Shown here: piece after piece, positions 1-11,700 of the stretch
Layout of the letters: every line of letters starts with the position of its first letter
Numbering within the stretch: position 1 is the stretch's first letter
Assembly: GCF_902635505.1 (NCBI RefSeq)
Contig: NC_045427.1
Coordinates: 89,753,460 to 89,817,459, forward strand
DNA from: Sarcophilus harrisii
Taxonomy: Eukaryota; Chordata; Mammalia; Dasyuromorphia; Dasyuridae
Direction of reading: 5' to 3'
Length of the DNA: 64,000 nt
Made by a program: the position numbers and the translations under genes
Notes under the pieces: model-generated
What the model was told of the DNA's origin: nothing
Seen by the model: the letters and a program-made list of their open reading frames with translations, nothing else
Databases searched by the model: none

Positions 1-136
1 ATCTAAAAAAATAAACTAGAGGTTCTGCCCAGTGTTGTGTGTATCAAAAAACTTACTGTGATCTGTTCATAAATATAAAGGGCTTTGTAAATTTTGAAGC
101 ACAATATATAAATATAATGATATTTATAAATATGTA

Positions 137-350
137 GTAGCTAGGTAGCCCAATGGGTAGAGTAGTAGGGAAGGATTCAGGATGATTGAGTTCAAATTTG
201 GCTTCATATACTTATTAAGCTATTTGAGAATAACAATAATACTAACACCCACTTCCCAGGATTGTTCAGAAGATCAAATTAGAGAATATTTGTAAAATGT
301 TTTGCAAGCTATAAAGCTCTCTCTATAGGCTAGCTATTATCATTATTGTA
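137..350 (+). repeat. CORE-SINE (MIR/THER/Mar1-type)
   Basis: A diverged tRNA-derived head (gtagctaggtagcccaatgg, then a gagttcaaatttggcttc box) is followed by a CORE-SINE tail. The tail has the pattern of a small G+C patch, 'gattgttcagaagatcaaat', 'gcaagctataaagctctc' and 'gctagctattatcatt'. The family is common in marsupials. It is an old, non-coding copy. Confidence 0.7.
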
Positions 351-417
351 AATTTATAAATAAAATGTAAATATAAATAAATGTAACAAATAAATACTTT
401 TATTTAATATAATTAAA

Positions 418-545
418 TTCAACAAGCATTTACTTCCCTGATACATACCATATATCATGCTAGGTGCTAAGAATACAAAACTAAAAATAAAACAGTCACT
501 GCCCCTGAGGAATTTATATTCTTCTGGAAAGAATACAAATACAAG
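418..545 (-). repeat. L2-type LINE 3' end fragment
   Basis: The plus strand reads 'caacaagcatttacttccct', then a 'gctaggtgctaagaatacaa' box and a 'cactgcccctgaggaa' box. This is the reverse complement of the conserved L2 (CR1 clade) 3' end. Only the terminal part is present. Confidence 0.65.
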
Positions 546-549
546 CATA

Positions 550-1250
550 AGGAAATGAAAAAAATATATATCTACATTATTATTTTTACTATCATTCTTA
601 TCCAGTTTGATAGAGTTTGGTTAGAAGCAGTTCTAGGACAAGTCACTATCCTTCTTGTTATCTAAGACTTCTTATCTGGGGTCTCTGACCTTGTTTTTTA
701 AAAAGGAAATATTTTGATAACTGTTTTTTGAAAAAAAATTTCCTTTGTATTATTTTTATTTTATAAACATTATTATGAAGAGGTCATGAATTTCCAGTTG
801 AGTCCCTCCTACATAAATGGGCATACAGGTGAACATGGGTGTACCTGAATAAAGAATTAAGATATAAGAATATCTTTTGCAGATTGCTAATAACATTCTT
901 GATACAATTTCAATAGTACATAGGATAAAAAAGTGGTACATATCCAAATCTTTTCTCAAAGGATTTTGATCTCTCCCAAAATCCCTGGCCTCAGAAACTA
1001 TCTGATTTAGGGTTAGAAAATTTATTTTATTTTTTGCTAAATCTTTGTTGTCTGTAAATCCAAAACTCATTTTTAGTAATTGACCCAATAAAATCCCCGC
1101 CAAGAACTCTTCCAGGATTGGGACACTAAACATCCCCTCAGATCTCATGATACTTCCTGATTAATATGAAAATCAAGGGGTAAGAACAAAATACTAGATA
1201 AATCTGCTAAAGCTCTCAATTTTCCTCCCAGTTCCACATTCCTGCTGTTA
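550..1250. other. Unassigned AT-rich sequence
   Basis: No repeat family or gene is recognised. A 130-codon frame is open on the minus strand at 756-1148, but its product matches no family I know and the DNA is AT-rich, so I do not call it a gene. Confidence 0.5.
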
Positions 1251-1254
1251 TTAT

Positions 1255-1492
1255 GTGTGTTGTTTCTATTAGTCATGTTTGACTCTTTGTGATCCCATTT
1301 GGAGTTTTCTTGACAAAGATACCAGAGGGTTTGCCAGTTCCTTCTTAAGCTTATTTTACAAATGAGGAAACTGAGGCAAACAGGCTTAAGTGACTTCCCC
1401 AGAGTGACAGTTAGCATCAGAGGCCACATTTGAACTCAAATCCTCTTGACCTCAGACCCAACATTCTATTCATTACACCACCTAGCTACCGC
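1255..1492 (-). repeat. Marsupial tRNA-headed SINE, nearly full length
   Basis: Plus-strand order is the tail ('gtcatgtttgactctttgtg', 'gatcccatttggagttttct'), the body ('gaggaaactgaggcaaacag') and the head ('accacctagctacc'). It is the same family as the copies near 6,664, 38,895, 41,185 and 49,415. It is moderately diverged. Confidence 0.8.
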
Positions 1493-1564
1493 TTTATTAC
1501 ATCTCTATATTATCACAATCATTGTTCTTTATTTTGTTTTCTGAAGAGCATAAAACACCTGTCA

Positions 1565-1790
1565 CTTTATAGCTCTTTAAGTCATACAAAGTGCTTCCCT
1601 TAACATAACGTTATGAGGTAGGCAGTGCAAGTCTTATTATTTCTATTTTGCAGATGGGAAAACTCAGACTCCAGAGAAATTAAAGAGATTGTTTGTGTTC
1701 ATATAGTTAATTGAGAAGCCAGAGTTCCAGGAGCCCAAGCCTGTTGATTCTAGGTTAAGTCGTCTTTCTACATTACAAAAATTCCTTTCT
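1565..1790 (-). repeat. MIR-type SINE
   Basis: The plus strand carries the inverted MIR core: 'ttgcagatgggaaaactcag', then an 'attaaagagattgtttgtgt' box and an 'agccagagttccaggagcc' box. Old and fragmentary. Confidence 0.65.
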
Positions 1791-1984
1791 GCCTTGGCTC
1801 TTGGAGATGGATACATTTTTTTATTGGTTAGATTTTTGTTGGTTTGCATCTCATAAATACTGTGGAACAATGAAGTGTTGATTCAGAGCCAAAATACCAA
1901 TGTTGGAGTTTCTTAATTTTTTGGATCCAATGATTGCTCCATATAACTTAAAATCAGTATGAGGATCAAATGCAAATACACACA

Positions 1985-2100
1985 TGGATATGTATGTTAT
2001 GTATGCAAGGTATACATGCATATACAAATATGTATATATATACATATACTTATATGTGTTTATATATGTATGCATATATTCACATGCATGTGTTTATTTT
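1985..2100. repeat. Alternating purine-pyrimidine simple repeat
   Basis: About 110 bp of impure TA/TG/CA alternation ('tatgtatgttatgtatgc', 'atatgtatatatatacatat') with no fixed unit. Confidence 0.7.
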
Positions 2101-2224
2101 TGTTAACAAAGGGCTATTAAAATGAACTATCAATTATTGTTATTAATAAACACTCTTTTTCTTTTCTGTCTCCTGTACAACAAGAATAGGTTTGACAAAT
2201 CTCTAGAAGTTTTGTTGGCAAAGG

Positions 2225-2450
2225 CTCAGGGCAGGAGAACAGAAGGCAACATCCCCTGCACATCTTTTAAGACCCTCCACAATCTGGCCATATTCTTCTC
2301 TTTATTCTCATCAACCATTATTCTTCCACATGTTTTTTTCCTCTAATTAGGTTGACTTCCTCATGATCATCCTCATGTCTTTCACTTCTGAACTCCATGG
2401 TTTTTTTTCTCATGCTCTTAATTCCTTTACTTAGAATATTCTTCTCTCAA
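2225..2450 (+). repeat. L2 LINE fragment
   Basis: The segment 'aagaccctccacaatctggc' is the well-known L2 3'-region block (short exons of the L2 ORF2 end read 'CCxxCACAAxCTGGC'). It is followed by diverged L2 sequence. Confidence 0.6.
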
Positions 2451-2607
2451 GTCCCTCATTTGCAAAATGGGGGTGATATTACTTGCTTGTATATACCTCC
2501 CAGATTATTCTGAGGCTCATATGCGTTGATACATATAATATATTTTGGCATCCTTAAAGACCGATAAAAACATTATTGCTTTAATGACTCATTCCCTCTT
2601 TTAAATT

Positions 2608-2618
2608 TATTCTGAATC
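2608..2618. repeat. Target-site duplication, left copy, of truncated L1
   Basis: The 11 bases 'tattctgaatc' recur at 4214-4224 on the other side of the truncated L1. The next bases differ by one change (c/t). Confidence 0.75.
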
Positions 2619-4213
2619 CTTTGTTTTTTTTTTATTTTTTTTTTTATTTAATAGCCTTTTATTTACAGGATTTATACATGGGTAACTTTACAGCATTAAC
2701 AATTGCCAAACCTCTTGTTCCAATTTTTCACCTCTTACCCACCCCACCCCCTCCCCTAGATGGCAGGATGACCAGTAGATGTTAAATATATTAAAATATA
2801 ACTTAGATACACAATAAGTATACATGACCAAAACATTATTTTGCTGTACAAAAAGAATCAGACTCTGAATTATTGTACAATTAGCTTGTGAAGGAAATCA
2901 AAAATGCATGTGTGCATAAATATAGGGATTGGGAATTTAGTGTAATGGTTTTTAGTCATCTCCCAGAGTTATTTTTCTGGGCATAGCTAGTTCAGTTCAT
3001 TACTGCTCCATTAGAAATGATTTGGTTGATCTCGTTGCTGAGGATGGCCTGATCCATCAGAACTGGTCATCATCTAGTATTGTTGTTGAAGTATATAATG
3101 ATCTCCTGGTCCTGCTCATTTCACTCAGCATCAGTTCGTGTAAGTCTCTCCAAGCCTTTCTGAAATCATCCTGTTGGTCATTTCTTACAGAACAGTAATA
3201 TTCCATAATTTTCATATACCACAATTTATTCAGCCATTCTCCAACTGATGGACATCCATTCAGTTTCCAGTTTCTAGCCACTACAAAAAGGGCTGCCACA
3301 AACATTCGTGCACATACAGGTCCCTTTCCCTTCTTTATAATCTCTTTGGGATATAATCCCAGTAGTAACACTGCTGGATCAAAGGGTATGCACAGTTTGA
3401 TAACTTTTTGAGCATAGTTCCAAACTACTCTCCAAAATGGTTGGATTCGTTCACAACTCCACCAACAATGCATCAATGTCCCAGTTTTCCCGCATCCCCT
3501 CCAACAATCATCATTATTTTTTCCTGTCATCTTAGCCAATCTGACAGGTGTGTAGTGGTATCTTAGAGTTGTCTTAATTTGCATTTCTCTGATTAATAAT
3601 GACTTGGAGCATCTTTTCATATGACTAGAAATAGTTTCAATTTCTTCATCTGAGAATGGTCTGTTCATATCCTTTGACCATTTTTCAATTGGAGAATGGC
3701 TTGATTTTTTATAAATTAGAGTTAATTCTCTATATATTTTGGAAATGAGGCCTTTATCAGAACCTTTGACTGTAAAAATATTTTCCCAGTTTATTGCTTC
3801 CCTTCTAATCTTGTCTGCATTAGTTTTGTTTGTACAAAAACTTTTCAGTTTGGTATAATCGAAATTTTCTATTTTGTGATCAGTAATGATCTCTAGTTCT
3901 GCTTTGGTCATAAAGACCTTCCCCTTCCACAGGTCTGAGAGGTAAACTATCCTATGTTCCTCTAATTTATTAATAATTTCATTCTTTATGCCTAGGTCAT
4001 GAACCCATTTTGACCTTATCTTGGTGTACGGCGTTAAGTATGGATCAATGCCTAGTTTCTGCCATATTAGTTTCCAATTTTCCCAGCAATTTTTATCAAA
4101 CAGTAAGTTTTTATCCCAAAAGCTGGGATCTTTGGGTTTGTCAAAGACTAGGTTGCTATATTTGTTGACTGTTTTGTCCCTTGAACCTAATCTATTCCAC
4201 TGATCAACTAATC
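2619..4213 (-). mobile_element. 5'-truncated young L1 (ORF2 C-terminal part and 3'UTR)
   Basis: On the minus strand it begins inside ORF2 and runs through the ORF2 stop (about 3057), the 3'UTR and a T-rich (poly-A) end near 2,624. The 284 codons open at 3057-3911 match the C-terminus of the full-length L1 at 8,729 almost perfectly; I see one residue change (P for Q in a 'MNRxFSDEE' stretch). The zinc-knuckle-like CX3CX7HX4C is present. It looks like ordinary target-primed insertion: 5' truncation, A-tail and flanking 11-bp duplication. It landed beside or within an older L1 3' fragment. Confidence 0.92.
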
Positions 4214-4224
4214 TATTCTGAATC
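4214..4224. repeat. Target-site duplication, right copy, of truncated L1
   Basis: Same 11 bases as at 2608-2618. The first bases overlap the L1 sequence itself ('ctattc'), a microhomology often seen at 5' truncation junctions. Confidence 0.7.
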
Positions 4225-4232
4225 TTTTAAAA

Positions 4233-4975
4233 AGTATTTTATTTTTCCAAATACATGCAGAGAGAGTTTTCAGTGTTCACCTTTGCTAAACTTTGTATTA
4301 CTTTTTTTTTCTCTCTTTCCCTATCCCCTTCTCAATACAACAAGCAATCTGATACAGGTTAAACAAAGTACAATTATTGAAAACATATTTCCACATTCAT
4401 CATACTGTGCAAGAAAAATCAGATAAAAAAGGGAAAAACATGAGAAAGAAAAAAAGCAAACAACCAAAAAAGGTGAAAATACTATCCTCTCATTCAAATT
4501 CAGTCTCCATAGTTCTTTTTTTGGATATGAACAGCACTTCTCATGACATGTCTGTTGGAAGTGCCTTGAATCACTTTGTTGTTGAAATCCAAATCCTTCA
4601 CAGTTGACATCAAATAATCTTGTTTCTTTATACAATATTCTCTTAATTCTTCTCACTTCACTTAACATCAGTTCATGTAAGTCTTTCCAGGCATTTCTGA
4701 AATCAGCCTGCTAGTCATTTTAATAGAACAATAATAATGTTTCATAATATTAATATTTAATAATACCATAACTTATTCAGCCATTCTCCAACTGATGGAC
4801 ATTCACCCATTTTCCAGTTTCTTGCCACTACAAAAAGGGCTGCTACAAATATTTTTGCACATGTGGGTCTTTTCTCCTTTTTTTAATGATTTCTTTGAGA
4901 TACAGACTCATAGAGATCCTGCTGGATCAAAGGTATTAACAGTTTGATAGCCCTTTGGGCATAGTTCCAAATTGT
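4233..4975 (-). mobile_element. Older L1 3' end fragment
   Basis: The plus strand starts with 'ttttatttttccaaatacat' and continues with 'aatctgatacaggttaaaca' and 'catatttccacattcatcat'. Near 4,650-4,975 it shows the diverged ORF2 C-terminal block ('cattctccaactgatggaca', 'ctacaaaaagggctgctaca'). It is a different, older subfamily than the L1 at 8,286. Confidence 0.8.
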
Positions 4976-4979
4976 TGGG

Positions 4980-5840
4980 AACCTTTTAAGAAGTCTTAAA
5001 TTGTCATATGCATAAAGTCCCAAGGCCATAGCTTGATCACATTTTCTTGATACAGAAACAATTAAAAGGTAATTGTGCCTGTAAGAACTTAGCATTCTGG
5101 ACAAATTTCCAGCTATGCCATAGCCCTGGACTGAATAGGAGTGGGGTGGGGGGGAATGGAAGAGGAAATTTGGTCATTTCTGTTGCCCTTATTTTCCCCA
5201 CTAGAAAACTGACACTAGGCAAATATCTAATTGCTCTCTGAGGAGTAGGGGAGCTTCACCAGAGCCTGGGTAATATTATATTTCTTTAATAAAGCCTAGA
5301 GGGAATCTCTCCCAGCCTCTGAATGGATTCTGAAGGCCCAATAATAATTGAAGGAAGAAGAGTTGACATCATTTCAGATCTGAACACCTTTGACCTTGAG
5401 ATTTCCTGGAGCATTTTAACCTATTATTCATTATCCTTCCCTGGGAAAGAAAGAGAATTATGGAATAGACACAACTCAAATATCTGAAGAGGGAAAAGGA
5501 AAAGGCAACTGCCTTGGATTTAAAAAGGAACCTGCTAACTGTGAGTGTGACTTTGTTTTGAGCATTATCACTTTATCCATAGAGATTCATTTCTATGAAG
5601 GATTACTCAGGCTACCTGGGGGTACAATGACCCTAATGCTGGTACTTGTTATAACTGGAAATCACTCTGGCTAAATCCTTGAGGGATACTTTTATTGTTC
5701 TATTCTTTTGAAAATTCAATGTTCTCTTAGGTGTCTTATTGCCTCGAAGCTAAAAGGGCTGGGCTAGGAACCAGAAGACTGGGTCTTGGTTGTGCTTAAC
5801 TCAACTTTATGAGCCCCAGTTGCCTTATCTATAGACTATT
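4980..5840. other. Unassigned intergenic sequence
   Basis: No gene, RNA or repeat recognised. Base composition is ordinary. Confidence 0.5.
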
Positions 5841-5844
5841 ATGA

Positions 5845-6110
5845 TAATATAATTGGCATACTGGATAAATCTTGAGCCTGAAGTCAGGTTGATCTGAAAT
5901 CAATATAGCTTCAGATACTTACTACCAATGTGACTCTGTTCAAGTTACTTAAATCTTTACCTTAGTTGCTTCATCTATAAAATGGGGACAATAGCCCCTG
6001 CTTCTCAGGGTTGTGAGGATGCAATGAGATGATATTTGCAAATTTAACACAGTGCTTGGCCAATAGTAGACACTTAATAAATGATTATTTCCTTTCTCCC
6101 TCCTGATAAA
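5845..6110 (+). repeat. CORE-SINE (MIR/THER-type)
   Basis: It has a diverged head ('cttgagcctgaagtcaggtt'), a MIR-like body ('gtgactctgttcaagttact', 'tcatctataaaatggggaca') and a 3' end shared with L2/MIR ('cacagtgcttggccaatagt', 'agacacttaataaatgat'). Confidence 0.75.
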
Positions 6111-6173
6111 ATCTTTGATTTAGAGATCATCTAGTGCAAGCCCCAGATGAGGAGCAGTATGATATAGTGAATT

Positions 6174-6187
6174 GAATATAGGTTCAA
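6174..6187. repeat. Target-site duplication, left copy
   Basis: 'gaatataggttcaa' is repeated without a mismatch at 6332-6345. Confidence 0.9.
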
Positions 6188-6331
6188 GGGGCAGCTGGGT
6201 GGTGCAATGGATGGAGCACCAGTCCTGAAGTCAGAAGAACCCGAGTTCAAATCTGGCCTCAGACACTTAACACTTCCTAGCTGTGTGATCCTGGGCAAGT
6301 CACTGAACCCCAATTGCCTCAGGGGAAAAAA
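6188..6331 (+). repeat. Young marsupial tRNA-derived SINE (short form)
   Basis: The head 'ggggcagctgggtggtgcaa' leads into a B-box-like 'gagttcaaatctggcctcag', and the element closes with 'aagtcactgaaccccaattg' and an A-rich tail. The flanking 14-bp duplication is perfect, so the insertion is recent. It sits inside an older THER/MIR copy. Confidence 0.9.
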
Positions 6332-6345
6332 GAATATAGGTTCAA
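6332..6345. repeat. Target-site duplication, right copy
   Basis: Perfect match to 6174-6187. Confidence 0.9.
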
Positions 6346-6663
6346 ATCTTACTTTTAGACATTAGCTATGTAACCCTGTAACCCCTTAGTTTTCATCTGT
6401 AAAATAACAGAGTTAGGATCAATGACATCTAATGCTCCTTCTAGATGTGACAGTTAAGGAAATGGGATAACTCACTGAACTTGACCGCAGTTTCTTTTTC
6501 TATAAAAAGAAATGATTAAATATGGGACCCTAAGGTCCCTTTTACTCTAGTCTATGATCCTACAATTATGTGAATATCCTCTACAGCAATATTTACTTTG
6601 CTTACTTTAGAGAGTGATTAAGAGAAATATAGATCATAGATTAGAACACTAGCCCCTCAAAAA

Positions 6664-6855
6664 TTGTTGTTGTTCAGTTGTATCTGGCTCTTCATGACCC
6701 TCATGGCATCTGCATGACTCCATATCTCTGGAGTGGTTTGCCATATCCTTCTACAACTCATTTTACAGACAGGAAACTGAGGCAAACAAGATTAAGTGAC
6801 TTGTCCAGAGTCACACAGTTAGGGTCTGAAGCTGGATTTGAACTGATTCCAAGAA
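6664..6855 (-). repeat. Marsupial SINE fragment, long form
   Basis: The plus strand has 'ttgttgttcagttgtatctg', 'ggagtggtttgccatatcct' and 'aggaaactgaggcaaacaag', which is the tail and body of the family in reverse. The head is missing. Confidence 0.8.
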
Positions 6856-6879
6856 ATTAATATTTTCTGGGGAGAATTT

Positions 6880-8060
6880 ATCTTAATTCAATTCAATTAA
6901 TATTTATTAATCCCTTAAAATATAAAGGCATTGTGCTTGAGAGGCAGGAGCTATTGTCCCCATTTTATAGATGAAGTAACTAAGGTAAATATAAAGGATA
7001 GAAATACAACATTGAAGAAGTCACAATCCTAACTCTAAAGATGCTTGCAATTGAGTAGTGGAGATTAGTCATGTACACAAATATGTATTCAAAAATAAGA
7101 GTATACGATAAATTTAAAGAGAAGCATCACTCTGCTATATAGATAGAAATGGATTTAGAATTAAAAAACTTGGGTTTAAAACCCTGGCAATGTCACGTAT
7201 TATATGTATGATGCAGGACAATAATACAACTTGCTGGGCTTTTCTACAACAACAAAATGAGAAGGTTGGCCTAAATGATCTCTAAAGTACCTTTCAAATC
7301 TACATTTTTCACCCTATGAATTGTATGGAATTTTGACATCATACAATGAAAGTTTTAAGAAAGATTATTTTTTATTCCAGGAAATAGATAAAGCTTTATG
7401 GATAAAGCTAAGCTTTAAAGAATGGGTATGTTTTCAAAAGTTAGAAAAGGAATATGACGAAGAGGAGATGATTTGAAAACTGAATAAGAGCCATAAAATC
7501 AGGACAAGTTAGGAGATTACTCTGGCTCTGGCTTGCTTGTAGGAGAGAATGGAGCAAGGAGAGAACAGGTAAAGAAGAAGGCTGTTGCAATGGTCTAGAT
7601 GAGATTTTCTTAAGATCTCAATTAGAGTGAAAGGTGTAGGAATGAAAATGGGGAAAATGGATGAGTACATTATGTATGAAGAAAGAAATAATAGAACTTG
7701 GCAATTGATTAGATGTGGGGGGACAAAAGATAAAGAGAAAAGAATCAAAGAGTAGTGCATGAGACTTGAGCACTAAGAGAAATGTGTTACTATCAGAAAA
7801 ATAGGAAAACTATGGAGAGAAGGAAAAGTTTTTGGGGAAAGAAAATAAGTTAGATTTGATTAATAGCAAGCTTGTGGTTCTGGTAGGGAATCCCATTGGA
7901 AAAAGTTCAATTTGCAGCTGGAGATGTTGGAATTCAGCAGAGGAGTTAAGGCTGAAGAAATTTTTTTGAGAGTCTTCTGGATAGTGATGACCTTGGATGT
8001 CAAAACAAAAAAAAGGAAAGAGATGAAAGATCATTCAGAAAGAGACAATACAGAGGAGGG
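6880..8060 (-). repeat. L2 LINE, about 1.2 kb, interrupted by a MIR-like SINE
   Basis: The 3' end ('caattaatatttattaatcc') is followed by the reverse of L2 body blocks: 'gctgttgcaatggtctagat' (normally the inverse of CTGGAxTATTGCAATAGC), 'gaacttggcaattgattaga' and 'ttggaaaaagttcaatttgc'. A separate SINE lies at 7,135-7,320. The frames open here (7509-7760, 7810-8034) are chance ORFs. Confidence 0.6.
7135..7320 (+). repeat. MIR/THER-type SINE
   Basis: 'gaattaaaaaacttgggttt', 'caacaaaatgagaaggttgg' and 'cctaaatgatctctaaagta' follow the THER/MIR order on the plus strand. It lies inside the L2 copy. Confidence 0.6.
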
Positions 8061-8267
8061 AAAGGTCAAGTCGAGCTGTTTGTTGATATTATTGTTATAG
8101 TAAGGTAGTTCTTATGTTTAGGAAGTGAGAAATAGAAGGGAAATGTATGAAGACACATCCAACAGAGTGCTAGAAAGAAGATCTGGAGAGAGAACATTGT
8201 TAAGGAAGCCAAAAAAAAAAAAGTGAATATCCAGAAAATTAAGTTGCAAAATAGTACTATGAATTTA

Positions 8268-8285
8268 CTGTCATAGGGACTTTTT
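8268..8285. repeat. Target-site duplication, left copy, of full-length L1
   Basis: 'ctgtcatagggacttttt' is repeated exactly at 15035-15052. The last T residues merge with the L1 A-tail, so the left border is uncertain by a few bases. Confidence 0.92.
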
Positions 8286-8728
8286 TTTTTTTAAATTTAT
8301 TTATTTATTTATTTATTTTTATTTAATAGCCTTTTATTTACAGGATATATACATGGGTAACTTTACAGCATTAACAATTGCCAAACCTCTTGTTCCAATT
8401 TTTCACCTCTTACCCCCCCTCCCCCCCCTAGATGGCAGGATGACCAGTAGATGTTAAATATATTAAAATATAAATTAGATACACAATAAGTATACCTGAC
8501 CAAAATGTTATTTTGCTGTAGAAAAAGAATCAGACTCTGAAATATTGTACAATTAGCTTGTGAAGGAAATCAAAAATGCAGGTGTGCATAAATATAGGGA
8601 TTGGGAATTCAATGTAATGGTTTTTAGTCATCTCCCAGAGTTCTTTTTCTGGGCATAGCTAGTTCAGTTCATTACTGCTCCATTAGAAATGATTTGGTTG
8701 ATCTCGTTGCTGAGGATGGCCTGATCCA
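8286..8728 (-). other. L1 3'UTR and A-rich tail
   Basis: On the sense strand this follows the ORF2 TGA. It contains an A-rich/purine-rich run near 8,410-8,425 (plus strand C and T runs) and ends in a homopolymer plus an impure (AAAT)n tail at 8,281-8,330. The impure AAAT tail is unusual next to a pure A-tail and could reflect tail decay or microsatellite growth. Confidence 0.85.
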
Positions 8729-11700
8729 TCAGAACTGGTCATCATCTAGTATTGTTGTTGAAGTATATAATGATCTCCTGGTCCTGCTCATTTCACTCAG
8801 CATCAGTTCGTGTAAGTCTCTCCAGGCCTTTCTGAAATCATCCTGTTGGTCATTTCTTACAGAACAGTAATATTCCATAATTTTCATATACCACAATTTA
8901 TTCAGCCATTCTCCAACTGATGGACATCCATTCAGTTTCCAGTTTCTAGCCACTACAAAAAGGGCTGCCACAAACATTCGTGCACATACAGGTCCCTTTC
9001 CCTTCTTTATAATCTCTTTGGGATATAATCCCAGTAGTAACACTGCTGGATCAAAGGGTATGCACAGTTTGATAACTTTTTGAGCATAGTTCCAAACTAC
9101 TCTCCAAAATGGTTGGATTCGTTCACAACTCCACCAACAATGCATCAATGTCCCAGTTTTCCCGCATCCCCTCCAACAATCATCATTATTTTTTCCTGTC
9201 ATCTTAGCCAATCTGACAGGTGTGTAGTGGTATCTTAGAGTTGTCTTAATTTGCATTTCTCTGATTAATAATGACTTGGAGCATCTTTTCATATGACTAG
9301 AAATAGTTTCAATTTCTTCATCTGAGAATTGTCTGTTCATATCCTTTGACCATTTTTCAATTGGAGAATGGCTTGATTTTTTATAAATTAGAGTTAATTC
9401 TCTATATATTTTGGAAATGAGGCCTTTATCAGAACCTTTGACTGTAAAAATATTTTCCCAGTTTATTGCTTCCCTTCTAATCTTGTCTGCATTAGTTTTG
9501 TTTGTACAAAAACTTTTCAGTTTGGTATAATCGAAATTTTCTATTTTGTGATCAGTAATGATCTCTAGTTCTGCTTTGGTCATAAAGACCTTCCCCTTCC
9601 ACAGGTCTGAGAGGTAAACTATCCTATGTTCCTCTAATTTATTAATAATTTCATTCTTTATGCCTAGGTCATGAACCCATTTTGACCTTATCTTGGTGTA
9701 CGGCGTTAAGTATGGATCAATGCCTAGTTTCTGCCATATTAGTTTCCAATTTTCCCAGCAATTTTTATCAAACAGTAAGTTCTTATCCCAAAAGCTGGGA
9801 TCTTTGGGTTTGTCAAAGACTAGGTTGCTATATTTGTTGACTGTTTTATCCCTTGAACCTAATCTATTCCACTGATCAACTAATCTATTCCTTAGCCAAT
9901 ACCAAATAGTTTTGGTAACTGCTGCTCTATAATATAATTTTAGATCTGGTACAGCTAAGCCACCATCATTTGATTTTTTTTTCATTAATTCCCTTGAAAT
10001 TCTTGACCTTTTGTTTTTCCATATGAACTTTGTTGTTATTTTTTCTAGGTCATTAAAATAGTTTTTTGGGAGTCTGATTGGTATAGCGCTAAATAAATAG
10101 ATTAGTTTAGGTAATATTGTCATCTTTATTATATTTGCTCGCCCTATCCAAGAGCATTTAATATTTTTCCAATTGGTTAGATCAGACTTAATTTGTGTGA
10201 AAAGTGGTCTGTAATTTTGCTCATAAAGTTTCTGATTTTCCCTTGGCAGATAGATTCCTAAATATTTTATATTATCAGTAGTTACTTTAAATGGAATTTC
10301 TCTTTGTAACTCTGACTGTTGGATTTTGTTAGTGATATATAAGAATGCTGATGACTTATGTGGGTTTATTTTATAACCAGCAACTTTGCTAAAGTTGTGG
10401 ATTATTTCTAATAACTTTTTAGCAGAATCTCTGGGGTTCTCTAAGTATACCATCATGTCATCGGCAAAGAGTGATAATTTGGCTTCCTCATTGCCTATTC
10501 TTATTCCTTTAATCTCTTTCTCAGCTCTTATTGCTATAGCTAGCGTTTCTAATACAATATTAAATAGTAACGGTGATAGTGGGCAACCTTGTTTCACTCC
10601 AGATCTTATTGGGAATGGTTGCAGTTTGTCTCCATTACATATGATGCTTACTGATGGTTTTAAATAGATGCTGCTGATTATTTTAAGGAAAAGTCCATTT
10701 ATTCCTATACTCTCAAGTGTTTTTAATAGGAATGGATGTTGGATTTTATCAAATGCTTTTTCTGCATCTATTGAGATGATCATATGGTTTTTGTTAATTT
10801 GGTTATTAACATGGCCAATTATATTGATAGTTTTCCTAATATTGAACCAGCCCTGCATTCCTGGTATAAATCCTACTTGATCATAGTGTATTATCTTGGA
10901 GATGATTTTCTGTAGTCTTTTTGCTAATATCTTATTTAAGATTTTAGCATCAATATTCATTAGGGAGATTGGTCTATAATTTTCTTTCTCTGTTTTCAGC
11001 CTACCTGGTTTAGGTATCAGTACCATGTCTGTGTCATAGAAGGAATTTGGTAGGACTCCTTCATTCCCTATTTTATCAAATAATTTATATAGCATTGGGG
11101 CCAATTGTTCTTTAAATGTTTGGTAAAATTCACATGTAAATCCATCTGGTCCTGGGGATTTTTTCTTAGGGAGTTGTTTAATTGCCTGTTCTATTTCTTT
11201 TTCTGAAATGGGACTATTCAAGCAATTTACTTCCTCCTCTGTTAGTCTGGGAAGTCTATATTTTTGGAGGTAGTCATCCATTTCACTTAGGTTATCAAAT
11301 TTATTGGCATAAAGTTGAGCAAAATAACTCCTTATTATTTCTCTAATTTCCTCTTCATTGGTGGAAAGTTCTCCCTTTTCATTTTTAAGACTACTAATTT
11401 CATTTTCCTCCCTCCTTTTTCTAATCAGATTTACCAAAGGCTTATCTATTTTATTGGCTTTTTCATAGAACCAACTCTTAGTTTTATTAATTAGTTCAAT
11501 AGTTTTTTTACTTTCAATATTTTTAATTTCTCCTTTTAATTTTAGAATTTCCAATTTAGTATTTGATTGGGGGTTTTTAATTTGGTCTTTTTTTAGTTTT
11601 TTTAGTTGCAAGCCCAATTCATTAATCTTTTCTTTCTCTGTTTTATTCAAGTAAGCCTCTAAGGATATAAAATTCCCTCTTATTACCGCTTTGGCTGCAT

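Larger units (their letters stand above)
6140..6560 (+). repeat. THER/MIR-type SINE, split by a young SINE
   Basis: It reads 'gcagtatgatatagtgaatt', then, after the nested insert at 6188-6331, 'ttcaaatcttacttttagac' and 'ttttcatctgtaaaataaca'. A 3' block resembles 'ctaaggtcccttttactcta'. The two halves join cleanly when the nested SINE and one duplicated target are removed. Confidence 0.65.

Noticed and set aside
756-1148. 130-codon minus-strand frame as a possible gene
   Set aside because: No recognisable domain or family and no supporting context; AT-rich DNA easily yields such frames.
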